Assembly: GCA_003024985.2 (NCBI GenBank)
Contig: PXIH01S0010346.1
Source: Euperipatoides rowelli
Lineage: Eukaryota; Onychophora; Udeonychophora; Euonychophora; Peripatopsidae
DNA length: 18,095 nucleotides
Reading direction: 5' to 3' (one strand)
Shown here: piece after piece, positions 1-9,000 of the stretch
Layout of the letters: each line of letters starts with the position of its first letter
Position numbering within the stretch: position 1 is the stretch's first letter
Notes under the pieces: generated by a model
The model's input: the letters and a program-made list of their open reading frames with translations, nothing else
Told to the model about the DNA's origin: nothing
Database searches by the model: none
Program-made: the position numbers and the translations under genes

Positions 1-673
1 AATATCAAAAATGAAAGGCATAATGTTGGTAAATTACCGTTTTGGGAGCTCAACTGCATAATTATAAATGTTGGTGTATTACCGGAGGTGGAGTGGAAAG
101 GGTTAAGACAGTGACTTTTTATACACTGTAAATCTCAATCAACGAAATCCAGTAGTACCTATTTTATATTTTAATCTAGAATCAATTTTTGCTATATCTG
201 TAATAGGCCATCACATGTCAGATAACAGATTATCAGATTTAACAACCAATAGATTAATTTAGTGTTATCCTTTGATTGTCAGTAATAGACCATTAAAATC
301 AACAGTATGTACAGTGCATCTCTTATTAAATAGCATTAATCAGCCTTGCTTAACTAAGCCATTCAAGATATTATTGTCAATTCAGATTTTCAAAAAACTT
401 TGTAAATATTAAAATAAAATTAATTACTTAGCTAGAAGTATTTTGTTACCAGTTTTGGGTAAGAATGAAATTCAAAAGAACACTCACCATTTCTCCAAAA
501 ACAACTACAACTAGTTTAAATTCATGACTTAGTTTGTCATATTTTCAAGTTTGTTCATTAAAAAAAATCTAAATCATTTTGATAATTATTTGGTATCTTT
601 TAATTTAGTTTAATATGTTCTACAAAGAAATAAGCTAATGAATTAAAAAACAAAAACTCTAATTTTAATGTAG
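1..673 (+). other. spen: 3' part of an intron of spen
   Basis: AT-rich non-coding sequence with stops in every frame and no protein similarity that I recognise. It ends in a plausible acceptor (TAATGTAG) at 671-673, directly before a segment that reads as the end of an RRM. An 18-base imperfect direct repeat, AATGTTGGT followed by two variable bases and ATTACCG, occurs at about 22-39 and 67-84. The earlier RRM exons of the gene must lie upstream of base 1. I see no RNA gene or second coding exon here. Confidence 0.7.
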
Positions 674-824
674 ATTGATTTTGCCAGTCGAGAATGCCAA
701 AATGCATTTTTTGAAAAAATGGAACGCAGTGGCCAGACAATTCCAGCAGGTCGACCATGGGAAAGGCTTTTGTCAAGGAGAGATTTTGATACTGTTAGGG
801 AAGAACGCTTTAGGGCAGATAGGT
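674..824 (+). CDS. spen: spen exon: C-terminal end of the last RRM and start of linker (contains an apparent frameshift)
   Basis: The exon lies between an acceptor AG at 672-673 and a donor GT at 825. Read from 674 it gives IDFASRECQNAFFEKMERSG and then a stretch ending in RPWER. This matches the final beta strand and downstream helix of the last RRM in Spen proteins (human SPEN has VDFANRESQLAF here). The RRMs bind RNA in the nucleus. The second half makes sense only in another frame: 781-824 gives RDFDTVREERFRAD plus AG. That is the frame which joins exon 2 in phase 2 (AG+G, Arg) and continues into the giant exon. A net shift therefore lies between about 764 and 784, where there is a CTTTT run at 767-771 and a (GA)4 tract at 778-785. 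Read without a shift, translation would run in the wrong frame through exon 2 and stop at 3402-3404. Homology to Spen is sure. Whether the shift is an assembly error, an allele or a real lesion cannot be decided here. Confidence 0.82.
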
Positions 825-974
825 ATTTATATTTAATTACAATCTTTTATTTAAGTTTCAATGTTAGATTCTTTGTTTAAAATATTTGGAGGCTTATAAT
901 GTTAGAAATCTAAAATTTTGAAGTTTACATGTTATTGCTGCTTGACAATTTAAGTATTTAAAATTTTAAAAATA

Positions 975-1060
975 TGTTGTATAAAGCAGTAATCGAACCC
1001 CAAGATACACATAATTTTAAACAAATGTCCTACCCTACCTATACTTACACCCCACTATAT
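975..1060 (-). repeat. degenerate tRNA-like sequence, probable tRNA-derived SINE or tRNA pseudogene relic
   Basis: On the minus strand, 999-989 reads GGTTCGATTAC, which matches the RNA polymerase III B-box (GGTTCGANTCC) at all but one fixed position. Further upstream on that strand (1043-1026), TATAGGTAGGGTAGGACA resembles the D-arm end of a tRNA (GGTAGAGCA type). The distance between these blocks fits a tRNA. An intact acceptor stem and a clean anticodon stem are not visible, so this is not a functional tRNA. A SINE head or decayed tRNA pseudogene inserted antisense in the intron is the best reading. A chance resemblance remains possible. Confidence 0.35.
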
Positions 1061-1662
1061 ATGCAGTCTTAGAAAGAAAGAAAAAGTTTTCCAATATTAT
1101 AATCTTTTCTTTGCTCTAAATAGCAAATTAAATTTCCAACACAAATTGTATCAGATTGGGTTGCATAATAAAAGGAATGGCAAGTGATCATGCTTATTGT
1201 TTAAATATTGATTATCCCTTTTATTTTGATGTCTCAATTTAATACAATTTTTGTTGGAAAATAAAGATGTATTTTCTATTTTTTAGTGTCGATGAAAGAT
1301 TGTTGTAACATTAGAAACTTTTTTTTTTTTTACTTTTTTTAATTATCTCATGTATAAAAATGCAGTTCATAAAGATAAAAGTTTGAAAAGTTGCAGTGTT
1401 TGGAAAAATACTGACCAAAATTGTTACTCTGATTCTGACTAGAGAGTTAAAAGAAAGTATCTGGAACAATAGTTTTGAAAATTGCCAGTATTGTAAAACA
1501 ATTTCCATGGTAGTGCAATCAGTTTTCATAGCGCCATTAAATTTTAAGTTGTATTAGCCACTAACATGAATTCAGATTTTGTTTAACATTATGATTTTTA
1601 AACATTAAAAAACACCCAAGATTTTGATAGAAAGTAAGTCAATTTTGCCATTTCTTGTCTAA

Positions 1663-1680
1663 AATAATAATAATAATAAT
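1663..1680 (+). repeat. (AAT)6 microsatellite
   Basis: Six perfect AAT units lie within the intron. This is a simple slippage-prone repeat with no visible function. Confidence 0.9.
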
Positions 1681-1848
1681 CGCTATGTTCAAACTTGAAG
1701 AATTGTTGATCATGTGCTGTGGTAGTATTAATCAAAATGTTGGACTGTGGGATTATTATTTGAACCTGGAATAATTTTAGTATAACTATTTTTATTTTTT
1801 AACATTTAGAAATCATAAATGTTGAACAAAAATAAAAATGATGTTTAT

Positions 1849-1891
1849 GAGTTGCTATGCGAGTTGCTATGCGAGAATGCTATGCGAGTTG
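1849..1891 (+). repeat. 12/13-base tandem minisatellite
   Basis: Two perfect copies of GAGTTGCTATGC (1849-1860 and 1861-1872) are followed by a variant GAGAATGCTATGC (1873-1885) and a partial copy GAGTTG (1886-1891). It lies inside the intron. The flanks share TTTATGA-like words, which suggests local duplication. No function is evident. Confidence 0.85.
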
Positions 1892-2758
1892 TTTATGATG
1901 TTGTTTTGCATGATTAATTAAGTAAATGTGAGTTAAGACATGACATTTCTTGTCTTTATTATTATTGGTCTTTTACACATTTAAAAAAAAAAAAAAACGC
2001 TTTAGTTTTATTCTAACAATCAGTTTAATAATAAATTTTATTTCTTCCGGTAAAGAAAAGAAAAGAAGCACTCAGTTTTAATGATAAATACAGCCAAGAT
2101 TGACCTTGGTGAATTAACACGATCAAAGGTTTTAGAAATACCAGTGTTTTGTGATACAATAAAGAATTTTCTTACAAAGAGCTACAGATATTAAAAAAAA
2201 CTACTGAGTATTGTGTTATTTCAAACCTACTATTTAATTATTAAATTTAATTGCTTATTTAAATAGATGTTTAATTATTAAACATTTTTCATGACAAAGG
2301 ACCAATTCATTAAAAAAATTAACTTTTGTGTGTGTCATGTGAGTGAACTTTACCCCTCACTTTGCAGAATATAATGACCATGGACTATCTTGCATACACT
2401 GCTACTGATAACCCTTCCCAAATGTTTAAAATATGAAAACGGTTACATAATTCTGATAATTAACTTGTATGCTATACTAATATGGCATACATTTTGTTTT
2501 TATAACAACTTGTGTGCTTGTATCTGCCGAAATTCTTTAGAAAAACTTTATGAGCAAATGTAACTTTTGAGTATCGATTGAGTAAAGTCACTGCAACTAA
2601 TTAACTTTTTTAAAAGTAACTTTTATGGCAACAAGTTATATTTTTCAGACATTTACTGTATATGTACAGTACTGTAACTACTTATTTTTAAAGAAGTAAT
2701 TTTAGAAACAATAAAAGAATGCTAGTTTTCTATAATTTTCTTCCCCCTTTTTTTTAAG

Positions 2759-2932
2759 GGATTCTCGCAGCTCTTTTGATATCCCTGGCCGTGCCTATGG
2801 TAGATTTGAAAACCAGAGAAGCCGTGGGAACTATAGGAGCATATCCAGAAGAAACTATCGTGGCAGGCGTGGACGGCGTTATTCAGACCGTTTTGATGGG
2901 TTTCAGGAAGAATATTTGGATAGAAGGCCGAG
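2759..2932 (+). CDS. spen: spen exon: Arg/Ser/Gly-rich linker after the RRMs
   Basis: It lies between acceptor AAG (ending 2758), with its long pyrimidine tract, and donor GT at 2933. The first base completes an Arg codon started by AG at 823-824. Codons then run from 2760 and give DSRSSFDIPGRAYGRFENQ, followed by an Arg-rich stretch (SRGNYRSISRRNYRGRRGRR) and FDGFQEEYLDRRP. The last two bases AG join C3031 to make Ser. The Arg/Ser/Tyr/Gly composition suits the basic linker that follows the RRMs in Spen proteins and could add RNA affinity or nuclear targeting (inference). An alternative frame opening with MISLAVPMVDL at 2776 reads through this exon into the next intron. It lacks such composition and does not join the long exon in frame. 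Confidence 0.85.
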
Positions 2933-3030
2933 GTACATTTAATTTTTTAATATTGTCAAAGAATTTTTTATTTGTCAATTTCTTTTTTTTATCTAATGAG
3001 TGCATGTTTTTGTTTTCTCCTTTTAAATAG
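2933..3030 (+). other. spen: short intron of spen, 98 bases
   Basis: It starts GTACATTT and ends TTTTAAATAG, with a branch-point-like CTAAT at 2993-2997 and pyrimidine-rich sequence on both sides. Its length is not a multiple of three, and retention would meet a stop a few codons in (TAA in the exon 2 frame). The hydrophobic N-terminus obtained by starting the long reading frame at ATG 2972 comes from this intron and is not part of the protein. Confidence 0.88.
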
Positions 3031-6000
3031 CAATTATGATGAATTCAGCCAAGGAAGTGGTGCTAGTTATGAGGATTCTTATGAACAGGAATTGCGGGAA
3101 TATGGATTCAGTCAAAGAGAACGCAGGGAATATACTAGTGCTGAAAGGCTTCTTCGAGACAAAAGCTTTAGTCCCCATCGAAGGCGAGAGGACAGGAGCA
3201 TTAGTCCTCATCCTAGGGATAAATTACGTGAATGTAATTCTAGTTCTCCTCCTAGAAACAAAAATCGTTTTGAAAAATATGAACGGACTAGGGATAGGTA
3301 TGATAGTGGTAAAATGGACCTTTCAGGAGATAGTGTATATAGTGATAACCATTCCCGTACCAAATCTTATGATGAAAAATTTTTATTGGATAAAGATACT
3401 TTAAAAAAGAAAACAAAACGACAAAGTATTAGCCCACCCCGGAGTTTTAGCCAAAGTCCCAATTATAAAAGTAGGAGTTATAGTCCTCCATCAAAAGAAA
3501 AACGTTTACGAAAGGATAAAAGGCCTGGACGACCACGAACTCCAACATCTTCTCCACCCTTACCTCCACCTTCATTACCACCACCAACAGTTTCTCCTCC
3601 TCTTGAACTTATAGATTATAAACATGTAGGAGATAAAGAAGTACCGATGGATACTAGAGAAGTTCAAAAAAGAACGGATTTTAAAACTGATATTTGTGAT
3701 ATAAGAAAAACTGAATCTGACGTTGATTATGAAAAACATAGAACTAAATCTGATCAGGAACGAGTGCGACATAAAAAATTACGGCGTGATATTATTATTG
3801 ATGATTCCAAATTGGATATCAGCGAACAACTTGAAAGAAGAAAGCGCCATTTGGATAAAACCATAAACATTGAAAATAGTCCTACACATTGTAAAATATT
3901 ACGAACTCCTGTGTTATCTCGGAGTCCTTCTAGTAATCTAGTTCTTAAACCCAAACCCCCGGAATTAGTTGAAGCTATTGATAAACAAAAACAGGAAACT
4001 GACCAACAATCAGGACCTGATAAACCTCAAAAAGCAGTGCCTGAGGAACATAGTGACGAAGGCAGTTCTGGGGAATGTTGGGAGAAAACATCATCTACAG
4101 ATAGTGGAAAAGATTTAAAAAATCTACAGAAGGAAAAAGTTCATATTTTACATTTGTTGGAACAGTTGGATGAGGGTGTTAGTTCTAGTGATAATGAAAC
4201 TGTGTCAAATTCAGAGGATATAAATAAACGACTTAAAAAACCAAAATTAAGTGATGTGTTTGATCTTGTAGCGGAATCTAGCAGACGACGTCAAAAAGAA
4301 TTGTCCAAAGAAGCATCTTGTGGAAAAGAACCTCGACTATTAGATTCCCAAAGGATACTTGATTTAACATCAGGAAAGTTTAAACCAATTGATACTACTC
4401 TTGGTTATAGAAAGCAGATGGAAGCTCGTAAAGCACTAGAGCAGCAAAATGCTTTAGTAAATTCTCAAACTGAAAAGAAAAAGCCTGAAACAATTGTAGT
4501 TTTTAATCCTGTTGTTGAGGATGATGATGTTATACCTGTGGAAATACCTCCTAAAGAAATCTCAACAGAATTTTTGCCCAAAAAGCGACGTAAGCATAGC
4601 CTTTCTGGAGAAAAGGATTTATCTAAAAGATCTTATCGAACCAAACATTCTAGTGATGAACAGTTTAGTGGCTGTCCAGATAAAGAAATGTCTTCCATTG
4701 AGAAATCCTGCTTACCAACTTCTTTAGTCATTCCAAATAGTGTGCCATTGACAGGAGAGAGCATATCTGAATTAAAAAGGGAGGATACATTGTCATTACC
4801 TTTACCTAAATTTGCTTTGCATTCTACAAAACAATTAGCCAGGCCAGGTATGTCTCCAAAATCTTTAGCCTCTCCTCCTTTATCATCACCTATAATCAAT
4901 AAAATTATGTCTCCATTATCAGGATTAAATATGCCAAAACCTGAGACAAAACCTTTGCCTGATGATGCCAAAATTATTCACACGTCAGTCCCTTCTGTAC
5001 AAACAGAAAAATCAGATGTGCTAAGTATTAGAAGTACAGATTGTGATTTATCATCAAAGTTATCACAAATTAAAAATGATGATGATAGTTTATCTGATTC
5101 TGATTTTTCTCCTGGGGATTCTCCTACTTTGGATGAAAGAATACGTGCTTTGGATCAAAAATTTAATGCATGGAATGGACCAAATCGTTTATCTAATGAA
5201 AATACAACTGTATCTAGTTCTATTTCCTATACACCTATTGACTATCAAAAATATAATATCAAGAAAAAACCTCGATCAAATTTATCACTTGAATCAAATT
5301 CCCTTATATCAAGTGAAATAAAAACAGAACCTTCTGATATAGCAAAAGCATTGCTAGCAAAAAGTAGTATTATTGATCAAGACTCTAAAAGACTTGAACA
5401 TATTAATGAAAAATATGAACCTAAAGATATAATTACTTTTGATTTATCTTTGAAAACAAAATTCATGGGTATTAGAACAAAAGCAGCGGCAAAGGAATTT
5501 TCACCTTCAATAATGTCCCCTACTTTGAGACCAAATCAAACACCTCCATCTTTGAATGTAAGGTTACCCTTTTCACCACCTATATCCTATTCTTCACCTG
5601 TTCCATCACCACTGGTACCAATATTACAGTCAAGTTCTGGGTCACTTCCATTCCATGCAAATAGCTTAAATGTACTCCCATCTTCCCTATCAGCCGTAAG
5701 TCAATCTTTCATTGCTAACCATTCATCACTCATTTCTTCCAATGGATGTCACTCGTCCCAAACATTTTCTGAAATCAAAAGTCCATCTATAATTTCACGA
5801 AAGATAGACTTAGCTAAGGCTATGGGAATGAGGGAGAGCTTAATTAACCCTGTGTCAAGTCCTACTTTGAGTAGAAAAACAGATTCATTACTTTCCCCAA
5901 CTATATTAAATCCTCATTCAAAAATGGACATTATGCCCACTTCAATTTTGAAAAAGGAAACGATTCTCCATTCAATTATAAAAAAGGAGTCTAAAGATTT

Positions 6001-9000
6001 TTTCACCACTCCTAAAAAGGATATTCCTATTAATAGCAATATCTGTACATTGGACCATGTAGCAAAGAAGCGTATTTTATCAACAGACAGTCAGGATTTT
6101 GAATTGAATAGAATAAAAAATGAAAAAATTGAACTAAAACATGATATAAAACCAAAATTGGATTCAAATAGCAAAGGAGATTCAAAGTCATTAGAACCTG
6201 AAAGCAAGAAACCCAAATTAGATAAAGATGTCACTACTTTAAATATGATAAGTAGTCATAGTAAAAAGTCAAGTAAATCATCATCAAAATCTTTTGAAAG
6301 AAAGCCATCAGTTTCTAATTCAAAAGCTTTACCTAAATCACCTGATAAGAAACCTGAAGAAAAGAATGGGAAAGAAGATGAATCAAAAAGTCATAAAGAG
6401 AAAAATAAACACAAAGAAAAAGATAAGGGAACAATTTTCTCTAAATCAAAAGAATCTAAACACACTTCTAATAAACCACAAAAAGAAACAACTAGCTCTG
6501 TTGAAAATAGAGGAGAAAATAGCAAAATCAAAAGTAATAAATCATCTGATTCTAAAAGCAGTGAAATCCTTTCTGATATAAAGCATTCAAAACATAAACA
6601 AATCAAAGATAAAGACAGGCAAGATAAGAAAAGTAGAGATAAATCTAAAATTGAATCCCACAAAAGTGAATCTAATAAACCTGAATCTACTAATAAATCT
6701 GAATCAAATAAATCTGAATCAAATAAATCTGAATCAAATAAATCTGAATTTAATAAAACTGAATCGAATAAATCTGAATCGAGTAAATCCGATTCTAATA
6801 ATAAATCTGACTCTAATAAATCTGAAAGGAAGTCTGATTCAAGCAAAAAAGATACTAAAGCCGAAAAAGTAAAAAACGAATTGAAAAGCCCCTTTTTTGA
6901 AGATGAGGAACCTGTATATTTATCTATGTATGATAAGGTAAAGGCCCGTTCAAATCAGGATAAGAGAGAAAAAGATAAAGAAAAAGAATTGACTGATGTT
7001 AGGAATAAATTTTCAAGATTGAAAGAAAGTAGAGCTAAAAGAGATGAAAAATTCAAAAGTCTGGATTCTGAAGAAGAAACCGATGAAGAAAGTAGTGTAT
7101 CCACTGAGACTGAATCACAAAAGTCAAAGCAAGGTAAAGGAAATAAAAAGAAACGCTATATAATCAAAACATCATCAGATGATGAAATGAATTTTATAGC
7201 GAAAGAAGATGATCATCATGAAAAAGGACAAAAATCTAGAAGAAAGTCTAGTAAAAGTAGCCTTGGTCTTCTCAGTGATAGTGATAGTTCTGCATCGGAA
7301 GCCAAGTCAAAAGATAAAGAATCCAAAGTAAAGCAAAAACACCAAGAAAAAGAGTCTAAGTCTAGCAAAAATAAGGATAAACCAAAAGGTTCAAAAACGC
7401 CTAAACATTCCAAACCGTCTGATGATGAAATCACAGATTTAAAATTTATAGGCCAGAAAATTAAAAAGTCAAAACATAAAAGTACTAATCCAAATCGTAA
7501 AAGCATTTTATCTGAAATAGATGATTCTGATACTAATTTGTCTTGTATAACTGATAGTAATCTAGAAGAAAAATCTAAAAAGAGTCCTAGAGAGAAAGAA
7601 ATTGATACTGATGTCAGTATTATAACTCATTCCAAAAAGACCAAAGAAGAAAGGCATAAAAAGAAGAAAAAGGAATCGGCTAATGAAACAGATGCTAGCA
7701 GCTCGAGTCATTCAAAAAAGAACCACGAAGATAAAAAACGTAGACGCAAAGATCTGGAAACTGAAGATTCTGATACTAATATTTCTGGTTTAACTGAAAG
7801 AAACAAAGACAGAAAAAGCAAAAAATTAAAGAGAGAGAGAGGCTCAGATAAAGAAGATACTCCTATACTATTAATAGCAGAAGGCTTTTCAAGTAAAAAA
7901 CATATATCAGAATCAAGTTCAAGTAACACTCTTGAAACAAGCAAAGTTGATAAACGATCTAAAAAGCACAAATCATCAAAACAAAGTTCAACTGAGAAAG
8001 AAAGAAAAAAGGACAGTGACAAAACTAAAAAAGAAAAAGATAAGAAGAATGATCGTGATAAAGAAAAACGAGAAAAGTATGAGAAAAAATCAAATGACAA
8101 GAAAAATGATGCAAAGGAAAAGAGAACTGAAAGTAAGAGTGAAGAAAAGAAAAATGGTGTAAAAGAAAAGAGAATTGAAAGTAAGAGTGAAGATAAAAAG
8201 AAAGAAAAAGAGAAAGAAAAAGATAAGAGAGTTGATTTAAATAAGAAAGATATAGAAAGTATCCACCCAGTTAAGCATATTGAAATAGAAAAGAAAGATG
8301 CAGAAAAAAGTATTGATACTGAAATTGTAAAAAAGTATGAAAATTCTGAACATGTTGAGAAAAAGAATGGAAGTAATAAGAAATTGGAACTCATCAAAAA
8401 CAGGAAAAATGACAAGACACAAAAAATTGATTCAGTACTACCAGAAAAATCTGTAGTAAATTCTGAAGCTTTAGAAAATCCTGAAATTGTATTAAGGAAT
8501 TCTGTATGTGCAGATGAAGTAAAAATCGACGTTATTACAGAATCAACTATTACAGAAACTCTGAAAAAATCTACTGTTGAAGTTGCAGAAAATGTTGAAT
8601 GTGAAAAGGAGAAAGATTTTGTAGTGGAGAGTGAATGTACAGATTTAAATGTAACAGTCCGTGTGGATGAACTGAAAATGAAAGTATCTGAATCAGTATC
8701 TGATGAAATAGCAAAAATGGAAGAAATAAAACAAGAAACATTAGTAGATGAAGAATCAGAAATTGGTCATTTGCATAATGAATCCTCAAAGAAAGATAAC
8801 AAAGGAGATGTTTCTGAAATGCCAAAATTAGAAGTTTCTACTGAACTAGATTTTGATAGTACTGAAGTTATGAAAGTAGAATTAACTGTTCAGAAAGTAC
8901 CTACTGCTTTAGTAGAAATGGAAGTTAAAAATATTAAACAGGAAGATTTGACTCTGCCAGAATTAGATAAAGAATCTCAAGGCGTAAGTGAAAACTCNTC

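Larger units (their letters stand above)
825..2758 (+). other. spen: intron of spen, 1,934 bases
   Basis: It begins with GTATTTAT and ends with a strong polypyrimidine tract followed by AAG at 2756-2758. The sequence is AT-rich without coding potential. A minus-strand reading frame at 1311-1529 has no recognisable content and depends on poly-T at its C-terminal end. The intron holds a tRNA-like relic (about 975-1060), an AAT microsatellite (1663-1680), a 12/13-base minisatellite (1849-1891) and homopolymer runs (poly-T near 1320, poly-A near 1982). Each that matters is listed separately. Confidence 0.8.

Noticed and set aside
2101-2109. TGACCTTGG, a match to an FTZ-F1/ERR nuclear-receptor site (CCAAGGTCA on the minus strand)
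   Set aside because: A single 9-base match is expected by chance in a window of this size. No clustered sites or conservation can be shown.
2972-3030. ATG at 2972 as the start of the giant protein, with a hydrophobic signal-like N-terminus
   Set aside because: The hydrophobic residues are translated intron sequence (pyrimidine tract before the AG at 3029-3030). Exon 2 joins in frame at 3031, and Spen proteins have RRMs upstream.
2776-3030. An 84-codon frame opening with MISLAVPMVDL
   Set aside because: It is an off-frame reading of exon 2 running into the 98-base intron. The other frame is Arg/Ser-rich and joins exons on both sides.
4141-4180. HILHLLEQLDE as a nuclear-receptor LxxLL box
   Set aside because: The sequence is ILHLL, with Ile in place of the first Leu. 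The hydrophobic stretch is short and there is no second box nearby, so support is too weak to list.
7708-8415. A 235-codon minus-strand frame rich in Phe, Leu and Ser
   Set aside because: It is the antisense shadow of Lys/Glu/Ser codons in the charged region. The hydrophobic composition is what AAA/GAA/TCA codons give on the opposite strand, with no membrane-protein pattern beyond that.
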